This document shows, one piece after another, positions 34,607 to 45,653 of a stretch of DNA of 64,000 nucleotides. The DNA lies in the NCBI GenBank assembly GCA_963920525.1, contig OY986437.1, positions 56,616,830 through 56,680,829 of the forward strand, given 5' to 3'. Positions within the stretch are counted from its first letter, which is position 1, and each line of letters starts with the position of its first letter. The DNA comes from Dichetophora obliterata. Taxonomy: Eukaryota; Arthropoda; Insecta; Diptera; Sciomyzidae. A program made the position numbers and the translations under genes. The notes beneath the pieces were generated by a model. It was not told the DNA's origin. It worked only from the letters and a program-made list of their open reading frames with translations, and made no database searches.

Positions 34607-36383
34607 TGAATTTAATGAAATGAGAAAAAAAGTAAACAATGAAATAACTGCATTTAAGAAAAAATTCTACAGCAAAAAATATAAACACGCTGTTGAATCA
34701 AGAATGATTTGGAAAGAAATCCGTGATATTGGAGTTGGTAAAAACCTGGCCGTTGTAGATGAGAATATTGATGTAAATGACCTTAACAAAAATTTTGTAA
34801 ACATTACCATGCCTTCCGTTATTAATAATGTTACTACTTGTAGAAATGGTTCTCTGTCTATTACCCTTGGTGCAGATATGGCTTTTTCTTTCCGTTGCGT
34901 AGACCAAAGTGAGGCACTGACTAGTCTCCTGTCAATAAAGTCCAACGCAGTAGGTTTCGATGAAATTCATCCACACTTTCTAAAAATCCTTCTTCCATTA
35001 GTATTACCTTATATAACCCACATATTTAACACAATTCTCACTACTTCTGTCTTTCCAAAATATTGGAAGCAAGCCAAAATCATTCCAATACCAAAAACAC
35101 GCAATGAATATCGACCTGTGGCCATATTATCATACTTAGCAAAAGCGTTTGAATTGATTGTACACCAGCAAACTAGCAAATTTATTTGCGACAATAACTT
35201 GCTATCCGAAAGGCAGTCTGGGTTTAGGGCAAAGAGGGGTTGCGTCACTGCACTAATAGACGTAGTTGAAGAAATAAGAGCAGGATTGGATGATAGTAAA
35301 GTAAGTTTCTTAATTCTTCTAGACCATTCAAAGGCATTCGATACAGTTGATCATGTAATTCTTAAGAGTAAATTATCTCAAATGTTTAATTTCTCTTTTT
35401 CAGCAAGTAACTTATTGCAGTCATACCTATCAGATCGATCTCAAGCTGTTTTTGCCAATAACAAGACGTCAGAATTTTTGACCCTCAATAGGGGTGTTCC
35501 TCAGGGCTCTATAATTGGACCCCTTCTGTTTTCATTCTATGTAAATGATTTACCAAAAGTTCTCCAATATTGTAACGTCCATATGTACGCTGATGATGTA
35601 CAACTGTTTGTTAGTTGCTCACGCAATAATATTTCAAATTGTGTATCTGCCATCAATAATAAACTTGGGCGCGTAACAACATGGGCAAGTGAAAATGGCT
35701 TGTGTCTCAACCCAAGGAAGTCGAAGTATTTAATTATTTCCAAAAAAATAATCGATGTTTCAGAATTTCCAAAAATTATGCTCAACAATTCGGCAATTGA
35801 TTTTGTTGACTCAGCAAAAAATCTCGGAATAATCTTCAACTCACACATTGGAAATTCAATTGGCAGGGTTTATGGTATGCTTAGGGTATTAATGATTGCA
35901 CAATCATTCACACCACTTTATTTTAGACTTCTAATAGCAAAAGTTTACATTCTCCCTACCCTTCTATATGGTTGTGAAATTTTTGCTAATTGTGATTGCA
36001 CAAGTAAGCAAAAACTAAAAGTAGCTTTTAACAACATAGCTAGATACGTTTATGGTCTAAAACGTTCTGATCATGTATCTCACTATGCAATACAAATATA
36101 CAATATGACCCTGGAAAGCATTCTCAAATTGCGAACTTTATTATTGCTCCATAAATTGTTATATACTAAGGAACCTTCTTACTTGCATAACCGTCTTACT
36201 GTCTCGAGATCTAATCGGTTCAATTCATTAATACAATTTCGTCATTTCTGTCTAACATCTGAGAGGCAATTCTATATTTATGCAATTCGTCTTTGGAACT
36301 CGTTGCCCCCTTTCTTTCGATCTATTCAAAACGCTGTGCAGTTCAAAAACAATCTACTTGCATATCTTTCTACGTTGCAATAA
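34473..36383 (+). CDS. Reverse transcriptase part of the LINE polyprotein, open but displaced in frame
   Basis: A 636-codon open frame. The true RT portion starts near residue 27, at LLAKRNALYNRWKR, and earlier codons are an out-of-frame overlap with the endonuclease frame. Landmarks are GFDEIHPHFLK near residue 158, NEYRPVAILS near 211, LLSERQSGFRAKRG near 245 and FLILLDHSKAFDTVDH near 277 (first catalytic Asp). RGVPQGSIIGPLLFSFYVNDL lies near 339, MYADDVQLF near 370 (catalytic Asp pair), LGIIFNSH near 451 and a C-terminal IRLWNSLPPFF block near 607. The polymerase core is uninterrupted with its key residues. An estimated few dozen residues between the endonuclease and the KRNALYNRWKR block are lost, with a +1 frame change, so no intact endonuclease-RT protein can be read. 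Confidence 0.9.
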   Translation: MISIWKTSRIVSPFVILRILNIWLLAKRNALYNRWKRFNTPELYSEFNEMRKKVNNEITAFKKKFYSKKYKHAVESRMIWKEIRDIGVGKNLAVVDENIDVNDLNKNFVNITMPSVINNVTTCRNGSLSITLGADMAFSFRCVDQSEALTSLLSIKSNAVGFDEIHPHFLKILLPLVLPYITHIFNTILTTSVFPKYWKQAKIIPIPKTRNEYRPVAILSYLAKAFELIVHQQTSKFICDNNLLSERQSGFRAKRGCVTALIDVVEEIRAGLDDSKVSFLILLDHSKAFDTVDHVILKSKLSQMFNFSFSASNLLQSYLSDRSQAVFANNKTSEFLTLNRGVPQGSIIGPLLFSFYVNDLPKVLQYCNVHMYADDVQLFVSCSRNNISNCVSAINNKLGRVTTWASENGLCLNPRKSKYLIISKKIIDVSEFPKIMLNNSAIDFVDSAKNLGIIFNSHIGNSIGRVYGMLRVLMIAQSFTPLYFRLLIAKVYILPTLLYGCEIFANCDCTSKQKLKVAFNNIARYVYGLKRSDHVSHYAIQIYNMTLESILKLRTLLLLHKLLYTKEPSYLHNRLTVSRSNRFNSLIQFRHFCLTSERQFYIYAIRLWNSLPPFFRSIQNAVQFKNNLLAYLSTLQ

Positions 36384-36749
36384 TTTTCAATTTTTAACTA
36401 TCAAATTATTTTTGTGTAACATGAAAACTTTTTCTAAAATATATTTAATTTTTCTCATTAGTTTTCAAATAAAATTATATCATTGTTATAAGTTGTACTA
36501 CAATTACTTGAAATGATAAAAATATCAGGACAATGATTCCAATATTTAGTTAGTAATACTAGTTTAAGATATATTTATTTTCATTCTTCTTTTCCCATAT
36601 ATTTCTTATGAAAAATTAATTAAGTTTGAATAATTTTTAAGTTTAATACAAATGTTTAATTACTAAATGCTTAATTTCTACGATGCCAGTGCTTTAATCA
36701 TAAGGTTCTAACCTTGTTGCACTGTTATATCAAATAAATAAATAAATAC

Positions 36750-37547
36750 AATACAAACAGTCATTGATTTTTTGAACAGCATATTGTTTTTTTTTTTATA
36801 TCAAAAAAGTAAATGTGAAATTTTAGCTTTTGTTATTGATCGAAAAAATAAAAGTCAAATTTTAACTTTTATTTTTGATCAAAAAAATAAAAGTCATATT
36901 TAAACTTTTGTTTTTGACTGAAATGAAATCAGTCAAAAAATAACAATTATGTGTTGACTTTTTGGAAAAAAATCATTACCGTTACGGTGCCTGGCTCTTA
37001 AAAAAAAATATTGGGAAATTTTTCTATTCTTATTTGAAAAGAGGAAAATTTTGGGGCTAAATAGTAATTAATGCGATTCTGTTTAAGGATAAAGGAGACC
37101 TCACATTATTTAATTTACTTAACCACTAAGAATATTTATTGAGAAAAAATTTATTAAAATTGCATGAAAAATAAGTTAAATTTGAAAATGTTTCGGGCAT
37201 AATACGAGAAAGATTTTTACCCTATCTTTGAAATGTATATAATTTTCTTATGTGTACAAGTGTGTGTCAACCGGCGTATCACAATAACATAATTAGAACC
37301 AAAAATCTCAGAAAATAGAATTATATAGGTTCAATTTTTTTATGTGCATTCTAGACACCTTTATGCCTTTGTCCCCCACCCTAGAGCAAATCCTGCGGAC
37401 GCCCTTGCTTCTCTGTATCGTTTGCAAAACTAAATCTTCACATACCTAGTCTCACTTCAAATTTTGATTTATTGAGTTAACAACTTATATTTTGACGTAT
37501 CGAAATATAATAACAAAAGCTTAAAATAAGCATATCATCGATATATC
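36750..37547. other. AT-rich gene-free stretch with a short tandem repeat
   Basis: Between about 36800 and 36940 a unit like TTTTTGATCAAAAAAATAAAAGTCAAATTTTAACTTTTG is present about three times with changes. No gene is seen in the rest. Confidence 0.55.
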
Positions 37548-37794
37548 TGTGGTCACAAGGAATAACGACTAAACTCAAAGTATCGTAAAAAAACGATATT
37601 TTAATTGCACGAACTACGACCCATTTTTTTGAAGTATATGAACCGTTACAAACAAAATGTGTGCAGACATAAGTGATAATCAACTCAGGGTAAAAAAAAA
37701 AATATCTACATACTTTCAAAAATTGGCAATAAAGTAAATTCTATATCGCTTTTTTACGATATTTTGAGTTTAGTCATTATTCCTTGTGACCACA
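37548..37794 (+). mobile_element. MITE copy 2 (GTGGTCACAAGG family, 247 bp)
   Basis: TGTGGTCACAAGGAATAACG at 37548 is mirrored by TCATTATTCCTTGTGACCACA ending at 37794. Both arms continue with GACTAAACTCAAA-TATCGTAAAAAA. The core segments GAACCGTTACAAACAAAATG and TGTGCAGACATAAGTGATA match the copy at 11255-11519 in the opposite orientation. No gene. Confidence 0.88.
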
Positions 37795-39486
37795 TATATG
37801 TTTTCACTTGAAAGCTTTATTATTTCAAATATTTTACGTCTATATTAAATTCATCTTTGGTTGACTGTTTTTACATTCAATTCATGTTTACAGTCAATTC
37901 TTTACATCATTATTCCTAGTATTCTTCCTTAAATTTTAAATTAACTGTCGTTGTATCCTTAGAAGTGGCAATATAAAAAGAACAACAACAAATACTTTGT
38001 TCATTTATACTATGTAATTCTCTTCTTAACACTATAAATCATGAAGTAGATAAAAATAAAATAGTTAAAAAAAAAACACTTGAGCAGCTCAACATGGAAC
38101 TCAAGGTGCTCCAACGTATTAAATTATCCAAACAACAATGAACTGGGTACTCTTGGACAGACAGCAAAATCTGCCGGCCAAATCTGCATTCAGAGCAACA
38201 TCATGCAAAATGGCAAGCCAGAGAGATGTAGATGGTTAACAACTTGCTGAACTCAGCGTATAGATTGTGGGAAGCTTGAAAAGCTTGCGATTTCCCTAGA
38301 GAAATTTATGCAAATACAACATAAATTTTATAAACTATGCAAAGCTATAAAATCACAAAAATGTTAAAGTAAGTGTCTATCTTAAGGATATGAAACTAGA
38401 TTCAAGGCATGCTTTTATGTAGGTCAGTATTGAGCTATCAAAGAGAGATAAAAGTTTGGCATGTGTGGGTGTGAAAAACCATTTCTTCATTTTATTTGAT
38501 CATCATATATTCGGCAATTTGTGTTTAAATAAATCAATAACTATACGACTTAGCATAATATCAGGGGAAAAAGAGCCAAACAAATTAACTTAAACTGATA
38601 TTTATTGGAATAATGTTTGCGAAAGTGGGTGAAATTTTCAAGCACAAAAGGTTAAAAAACACCTAAAAAGAGATATTTTAAAAAACCTAAAAAAAAATTT
38701 GAAATTCTTTTGCGAGAAAAATGATTGAAGCTGATTATATATCTTAGTAAGGATTGCTGTACCAATTCAGTTATTTAAAAATCACAAGTCATAAAATTCA
38801 AGTTTTTGAAAAGCACATTAAAAGATTCTGTATTGAAAATATTAAGTAAAATATAATCCTAAGAAAACGATGCTTACACAGAAAAAATGTATAAAAAATT
38901 TACCTAAAAGAAAAATTGTCATTTGTTAGCATTCATTTTTAATTCTACTTAAATTTCATTCTTAAACAGATTTGTAAAGTAATAATTATAACAAAATAAA
39001 TACCAAAAACTAATGTTATAAATATAATACCCAAAACAGCTTCAAAATATAACGGATCAACTTACAGTAAGTGACGAGGCAGTGGACGCGAATCTGGCAG
39101 CGCAAAAGCGAGTGCAGCGGCGAGTTGGCCGTTGTGGGAACCGCCATGTCAGCGGTTTAGGGTAGAAGCTAAGCTTGGGGTTTCAAGCATGATTATTATG
39201 TTAGTTAAGTTTTAGTATGGCAGTGGAATAAAGCAGTTGAAGTTTCCTGTCAAGGTTGGCCCGTGGGCCTTGACTGGCCAATGGGCCACAAAAATTTATT
39301 TTTTTTAGTGTATCCTGGGAGGATACCTTAACTTATATATACATATATCAAATCTTTGATATACAAACGAACATTCTGTCTAGAATTCTATATAAGTTAA
39401 AACAATTTCACACTTCATTTGAGGAGACTATTATTTCATCTCCTCTGAAATTCAATTTTTTTCTGAATTAGCGAATATACTAAAGA
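37795..39486. other. Mostly unique, gene-free stretch
   Basis: No gene seen. The part 39060-39300 is markedly more GC-rich than its surroundings (GACGAGGCAGTGGACGCG, GCAGCGGCGAGTTGGCCG) and contains a short palindrome AAGGTTGGCCCGTGGGCCTT at 39255-39274. It has no open frame of note and is the most host-like part of this interval. Confidence 0.5.
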
Positions 39487-39746
39487 GGTCAAAGTTAGAA
39501 CAATTAATTGTTCTAACGAATCTTTCCAAAGAAACAACAACAACGTATTTTCAATATGATTTATTTCACAAATTTCACAAAAAATTTCACACGTATTTTC
39601 ACAAAGATTTCTGATGAAGCCTTTAGCAAGGCCGAAATTGCAATAAAATCAGCTGATTTTTTCCTTTTCATATTGAAAATACGTTGTTGTAATTGTTGTT
39701 TTTTTGGAAAGATTCGTTAGAACAATTAATTGTTCTAACTTTGACC
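39487..39746. mobile_element. Palindromic repeat element, copy 1
   Basis: GGTCAAAGTTAGAACAATTA at 39487 is mirrored by TAATTGTTCTAACTTTGACC ending at 39746, and the arms continue with CGAATCTTTCCAAA and CAACAACGTATTTTCAATATGA. The right flank (39747-39825) also matches the flank of a second copy at 49295-49377, so the family extends beyond the palindrome. The loop holds AAATTTCAC / GTGAAAT repeats. Confidence 0.8.
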
Positions 39747-39826
39747 TTAAGCTAAATAAACGATTTTAAACTATCAAACAACTAGAATTTGTATTTAAAA
39801 TCAAGTATGATTTAAACTATCTTTAA

Positions 39827-40487
39827 TTAAACTACTTTTTAATTTTATTTTATTTAATCCTTACAATTTGCATTGTCTTTTTTAATATATTGAAAATCAT
39901 TGAATAAAAATTTAAACTTACTTTAAAAAAATAATTTAAGTTAACAAAAGTATAAATGAACAATGTGCACAATGTGCATTTCACAAATTTGATAAGCTGC
40001 TAAGTTTTATATCTTTTTCGCTAGCGTACAGAAAATCTTAAATCACTGTTTGATTTTTTTGACCAGTGGTTAGAAATGAGTTTATTTAAAAATTAGTTAA
40101 AAAATTTATTTTAAATTAAATATGTATTTATGATTTGAGTTTTTAAATTTCTGATCTAAACTTTTTAAAATTCGTTTCCTGCAGATGGCATACAAAACGG
40201 CATTCAAAATAAAGCCATTGGTTTGTGACTAATTACATCTTTATGCATAACGAAAAGATGGCTAAACGTGGTGCGAGAAAAGGTAAACGATACATTTTTC
40301 CAAATCAAAAAATATTGTTGCTCGCAAACTAATGACATTTGTTTCGTTTTACATAAAGATGCAGTTAGATAATACAAATAACGTCGTTCTTTCAAATCAA
40401 TATAAATACTCACTGTTTGTTTGACAAAGTTACAAAGTTACAATCATTACAAAGTTGCAAATATTAATAAGAAACAGGTAATGCATG
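39827..40487. other. AT-rich gene-free stretch
   Basis: Nothing recognisable. Short open frames only. Confidence 0.45.
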
Positions 40488-41633
40488 CACTCAAAAATAT
40501 TTGTGTGTAAATATTACTAATAACTGCGTCCATTCTACGAATGTTATTCGTAGTTTTCAGCCACGAATAGGATTCGAAGAATCAACGTATATTAGTACAT
40601 ATTACCAAAAAAATTCATTAGTAAAATTTCTACGAATGATATTAGTAAACAAAATATTAGTACATTCTACAAATACCCGCCAGTATCGAAAGTATCAATT
40701 GGCCCATTCACGCTAGCTACTTGAATAGTTCTATACGTACTAGCTACTTTTTTGACCCAAGGTAATGCATAATAGTGTCAGTTCAATCAACTTCCATCTC
40801 GATTGTTTCTTGTTTTTTTTTTTAACGTCTTGACTGACCCATACAATTTATTCTGATGAGCTCTTACTTCGAAGTGACTTATTCGAGAAAAAATGACACA
40901 TAAAGATTTCCAGTTTCGTTGAGCAGCATAAATAAAATATCGCTATGAAGAGGTATAAATATATTGAATAAAGAATATCAGTCACTCTGCCTTGTTTTTT
41001 TTTTTGTTGTTGTTGTTTCAATATTAACTATCGAAAAAGCTTGCCCTTCCTGACTAGTGGAGTAACAAGTAAATGGATGTGTTAAAGGTAGCAATTGACC
41101 CCTACCTATAACATGCTCGTGTAAAACTCGCCAGTTGAATACAAAGAAGGTAGATTAAAGTGGAACTAGTACAGGCTACCAAGGGGCTAGTGAAATCACT
41201 AGTTTTGTACTAGTGCCATTAACTGCAGGGTATTCATACAATATACAAAGTATTTTTATTGTAATTTCTTTACGAATTCATTCGTAAAATTTTTCTAATA
41301 CCTAATGTAGTATCTACGAATATATTTGTTTTATATACTAATGATATTCGTAAACAAAAATAAATCAATTCGTATTAGTGCTGTGATGTGTTTCGTTTCT
41401 TTTTATAAAGGACCTGCCTAGTAAGTTGCCGGCGCTTAAGAACGCCACTGGCTCTAAGTGTTTATTATTTTAATTTGTCAGCCGGCATAAAAATGCACTC
41501 AGGCTTTTGAAAAATTAAGTCAGCTGATTGAAGCTTGTTAAATTAATGATCTTTATTTCGAAACGTCGGTGTTTATAAAGCTAAATAACGGTATTTTTAA
41601 GTTTCTAAATCATATACAAATATGTGCATAACA

Positions 41634-42548
41634 CAGGGTCCGCCATATAACTTTTTTTTTTCAACTAGTGCTTATTTCGTGAATGGTAACACTTAGCTCA
41701 TGTCTGATTTGACAGATAATTAGTTTTATCCTTCCGCTGAACGAATATGGTTGTGTATACGCTTGAACAACGCTGAGAAGTGGGCCTGCGATCGACTTAC
41801 AGAAGATGCCGATTTTGCCAAAAAAAATCATCTTTTCAGATGAAGCTCATTTTGATCTTGGCGGGTATGCAAACAAGCAAAATTGTCGCATTTGGGGCAT
41901 AGAAAACCCGCACGCATACATTGAAAAGCCGTTGCACCCAAAACGAGTCACTGTTTGGTGCAAATTTTGGTCCAGAGGCATAATTGGGCCATTTTTCTTC
42001 GAAAATGAGCAAGGAGTGGCCGTTACAGTCAATGGCGATCGTTATCGGGCCATGTTGAACAAATTTTTGTTCACAAAAATTGAAGAGGAGGATATTGGCA
42101 ACATTTGGTTTCAGCAGGACGACGCTACGTGTCACAGCCGAAGCTACACTGGATGTTTTGCGCCCTGTTTTGAAGATCGCATTATCAGCCGCAGAGCTGA
42201 TGTCGTTTGGCCACCTCGGAGCTGCGATTTGACACCGTTGGACTATTATTTGTGGGATGCCCTCAAAGATAAGTGTTACGTCGACAAGCCAGAGACAATT
42301 GACGCTTTAAAGAACAATATTCGTAAAGCCATTGGTGAAATACAGCTGCACACAATCGATAATGTGCTTAAAAATTGGACCGATCGTGTAGGCTACTGCA
42401 TGGCCAACCGAGGCAGCCATTTGAATAAAATTATTTTCCATTATTAACCGGAAGAATTGTACTTTCAAATAAAAAAAGAAATTTGAGAATATATCCAGTA
42501 GTTTTTTTTTATAGAATTTTCAAAAAAAAAGTTATTTGGCGGACCCTG
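41634..42548 (+). mobile_element. Deleted mariner-like (IS630/Tc1/mariner) element
   Basis: CAGGGTCCGCCATATAAC at 41634 is mirrored by GTTATTTGGCGGACCCTG ending at 42548. TA follows the right end and CA (a probable mutated TA) precedes the left end. At 915 bp it retains the catalytic half of the transposase and has lost most of the DNA-binding half. Confidence 0.9.
41747..42447 (+). pseudogene. Mariner-like transposase with deleted N-terminus and one frameshift
   Basis: The original start appears to be MVVYTLEQR at 41747, followed at once by a stop and a jump to WACDRLTEDADFAKK (41780 on). The helix-turn-helix region has therefore been deleted. In the following run of A residues (41819-41827) the frame shifts, and 213 codons stay open from IIFSDEAHFDLGGY (first catalytic Asp) through VTVWCKFWSRGIIGPFFF and NIWFQQDDATCH (second Asp). 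The frame continues to WPPRSCDLTPLDYYLWDA (third-Asp region) and ends HLNKIIFHY. Between the second Asp and SCD there are 35 residues, and 40 to PLD, so it is not the classic DD34D mariner. A rosa-like group is possible. HSRSYTGCFAPC replaces the block expected after the second Asp and looks like a compensated frameshift. Confidence 0.9.
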
Positions 42549-43294
42549 TATTAATACATAGTGTTCAATAATATAATAACTTAAAAGTGCGTGAGTGAAA
42601 AGTAAATATTAACTTAATGAGTAAGTGCGTAATGCAAATAAATATAACTAATATAATGATAATAAAAGTGCGCGAGTAAAAGAAACAGAATATTAACTTT
42701 GTGCGAAAGTGCGTAATGTAATATAAATATATAACCACGGGTCAGTCATTGTGCGTGGTGAATAACAATAAACATAGTTACAGTGCAATCAATAAGTATG
42801 TGTACAGTTGGTTGCTTAGCTCGGTGCTCACAACAGTGCATTGTACGAAAGATTGTGTACATATAAATAATAATAATCGTAAAATTCTAGTATGAATAAC
42901 TTCGTAATTTGTTTCATTACATTCGTAGTATTTACTAATGCTTTCGTACTTTTTACGAATGAAAAATAATATAAGTAGAAACAATTCATTCGCAGGCTGA
43001 CCCTTCGAATTATTTGCAGAATGTACGAATTATTAGTAGAGTCTAAAAATTGAAAACCGAAATCGTTCAGCCTTGTTTGTCGAACATTTATAGAACATAA
43101 GGAACGTAAACTAAAGAGCCAAAGTTCAAACCCCAGCTCAGACAGTATTTTTTTTTAGCAGACGAATAAAGTATTCGTAATATGAACTTATATACGTCGT
43201 TTCTACGAATCCTATTCGTAGCTGAAAACTACGAATAAAATTCGTGGAATGGACGCAGTTGTTAGTAATATTTACACACAAATATTTTGAGTGT

Positions 43295-43375
43295 TATAAT
43301 ATTTATTTATTTATTTATTTTGTTTATTCGATTGCTAAACCTTAAACTTAGCAAATAGTTTTGTCCGTGCAATAT
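43295..43375 (-). mobile_element. Possible LINE 3' tail fragment
   Basis: On the minus strand GCTAAGTTTAAGGTTTAGCAATCG is followed by AATAAACAAAATAAATAAATAAATA, the form of a CR1/L2-type 3' end. No coding part is attached, and a simple (TTTA)n microsatellite cannot be excluded. Confidence 0.4.
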
Positions 43376-44537
43376 TATTTATGCTGTATCTCAAGGCAGT
43401 ATTTAAGTCTAGAAAATTGAAAAAATCAAAAATCAGGAATATCTTCTGAAAACAATTTTTCGAATCTGAAAATATTTTCAATATTTTATAGCAGTTTCAG
43501 TGTCGTCAGCTAGACTGCCTGAAAATTAACTTAAAAATTTTAAATGTGTTTTTCTCGAAACTACTTTTTTCGAAACATTTGTCATAAGATCTCAAATTTT
43601 TACCTAACTAATTTTCTTGAAATTTCGAATGGATATTCTTCATATATCCCTTTATGGCAGGAACTAACAAAAAATTAACTTTTAACTTTTAGTATTTTTT
43701 AAAATTCGAAAAAGTTCAAAATTAACTGAATAAATTTACCTCCTTTTTGCGTTGCCGCGTGAACATTTTTTGCATCTTTTCTGGCTTTTGCACAATGGCA
43801 TTTGTGCTGTTAAGGAATGTACTTTTTTTATCTATCAGATGACTGGAAGGGTGGGAATCGTGACAAGATGGACACGATAAATTTTTAAAATATGCATTAA
43901 TAAGTGATAAAATAATGATTAGTAAAAATATTAATTGATTCGTTTTTTTCGGCCGTCTGAGCCCTAGACTAGAATATTGTCTTTACTTAAGTGTGGAAAT
44001 TCTCTCTATCAATAAAAATACAGTTTGAGTTTTATAGAAGACAAATACTTCATTTTCGCATGACGAAAAATACATTTTGTAGGTATGCGTGAAAATGTTA
44101 CACCCTGTATCTGCTAGACCTCAACAACAAAAACAAAAATTAGTTATGTTACAAGTTATTTATCGATGCAACTATCTGTATTTCAAATATGGTAAAAACA
44201 CCCCAATTAAAAAAAATTATTAAAAAATTTGAGCACGTTTGCGCACTCTCTCATAGCCAAGGCTTGAAAAAAATACATATTGAAGTTACAGAAAATGCAC
44301 AAAGTGAAATATATCCTTATACATTATTGAGTAGATTGTCCAAAATCTTTTTGCAAATTTCATGATTTTATAAAAAAAGAGTCATTTTCAATAGCACAAC
44401 TCAAGAAAAATTTTGAAACTTCGAAATTTTAGTTAATTTCAGTCGGAAGTGCATAGTTTGAACATAATACGTGATTTTTTCAATTCGTTCGAAGCTTGGG
44501 AACTATTTAAAAAAAAACCGGTTTGTTGTAAGCAAAT
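43376..44537. other. AT-rich gene-free stretch
   Basis: No gene seen. The minus strand near 44110-44080 reads TACAGGGTGTAACATTTTCACGC, which resembles the end of a Tc1/mariner-type element, but I found no matching end. Confidence 0.45.
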
Positions 44538-44545
44538 ATTATAAC

Positions 44546-45645
44546 TAGGGCTTGCAACTTCGGGTTGTTTTGGGAATCCCGGGATTTTTGGGACTGCAAA
44601 TAAAAATCCCGATATTGCAAGTGTATTGAAAAAAATTTTAAATAATTTTTATAATTGAAAGATCTTGTTTCTTACAATAAAATATACGTAAAAAAATCTG
44701 AAATCGATTTTAAACTAAATGTTATCGAAGCAACCGAAAATAATAATTTTTTGGAAATCGAAAACAGTGTTCTACAAATTTTAGTAGCAATGAAACGCAA
44801 TAAAATTATTTTTTAAAATGTTTATTTTGCATAAAAGGCAGTTCAAACAAAAAATTTAAAAATATTATAAAAAGGAACAGTGAAAAGAATAGTGAAAGGA
44901 ATAGTGAAACTCTAATTGCTTAATATTTGATTGTTTCATTTCATTATGTATTAAAAATCAACAGACACAACAGTTTTTTAATGTAAAATTTAAATTTGTA
45001 AGTTCTTACGTCTTGTAATTTTGTTCATGTAAAAAAAATCAATTGTAATTATTGTTTTTATATTCTTGCCTCAATATCACTTTTTGTATTCGTTTTCAGA
45101 TAAAAAAAAATTCCCTGAAAAAGCTGAAAAATAACCAGCGAAACATCGGAGGAAAAAAATTGAATAAATTTTCTTATTTGCATAAAAAAACACAAGCCAT
45201 TTAGCCTGAGCACTAGTGCAAGAAACTATATAAATTCATAAAGTTGGTCAAATACACTTCTTCAAAAAGAAACAAGTTCAAATCAAGTCTTAAAAATAAC
45301 ACAACAAAAAATAGATTGTCTTCTGACAATTTTGAAAAAAAAAACATTTTAAAAAAAATAATAAAAAAAAGGTTTCATTATATTACTTAAAATAATGCGT
45401 TACAAAAAACGTTATTATGTGATGGCTAAATAACTTCAAATGAAGCTTTCATTTTAAGGCTACACGATCTCACATTTTGTTAAGCCTTATTAAGATAAAA
45501 AATTTCGAATGGACAGCCTGTGCAGCATTTTGGCAGCAGTGGTGATAATAAATTAATTATTCGAAAATTTGCCTGAGTCCCGAAAAAATCTTAAGTTTCG
45601 GGACTGTCGGGACCAGAAAGACTCACTAGAAAATTGCATGGCCTA
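44546..45645. mobile_element. hAT-type non-autonomous element with perfect 8-bp TSD
   Basis: TAGGGCTTGCAA at 44546 is mirrored by TTGCATGGCCTA ending at 45645. ATTATAAC is duplicated exactly at 44538-44545 and 45646-45653 and fits the hAT pattern nTnnnnAn. Just inside both ends lie TCCCGGGAT / CGGGACTGTCGGGAC motifs, likely subterminal transposase-binding repeats. The 1.1-kb interior is AT-rich with no frame. Confidence 0.92.
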
Positions 45646-45653
45646 ATTATAAC

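Larger units (their letters stand above)
33436..36749 (+). mobile_element. CR1/L2-like non-LTR retrotransposon with intact RT frame
   Basis: A GC-richer 5' untranslated part of about 330 bases (33436-33769) precedes an endonuclease frame (33770-34606), a reverse transcriptase frame (34473-36383), a 3' untranslated part of about 340 bases, and an AAATAAATAAATAAAT tail ending near 36748. At about 3.3 kb with both domains present it is the best-preserved retroelement in the window. The microsatellite-like tail and single-polyprotein layout suit the CR1/L2/Crack group, by memory of that group. The exact 5' boundary and TSD are unresolved because it abuts the inverted fragment at 33150-33430. Confidence 0.88.
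40488..43293. mobile_element. TACGAAT-rich TIR element (2.8 kb) with nested insertions
   Basis: CACTCAAAAATATTTGTGTG at 40488 is mirrored by CACAAATATTTTGAGTG ending at 43293. The arms match on through AACTGCGTCCATTCTACGAAT / ATTCGTGGAATGGACGCAGTT and AGTTTTCAGC / GCTGAAAACT. Dozens of TACGAAT / ATTCGTA motifs crowd 40520-40680, 41260-41390 and 42880-43240. The left arm is broken by about 560 bases (40690-41250) that lack the motif, and a mariner-like element sits at 41634-42548. No gene of its own remains. Superfamily unknown and the flanks show no clean duplication. Confidence 0.82.

Noticed and set aside
33770..36383. Treating the endonuclease-RT region as a host gene
   Set aside because: The tail repeat, a related inverted 3' fragment and RT/endonuclease motifs identify it as a retrotransposon.
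39255..39274. GC-rich short palindrome as a terminator or attachment site
   Set aside because: An isolated hairpin with no flanking gene or partner sequence. Bacterial-type features do not apply here.
44080..44110. TACAGGGTGTAACATTTTCACGC as a Tc1/mariner end
   Set aside because: No matching inverted end was found within several kb, so no element can be delimited.
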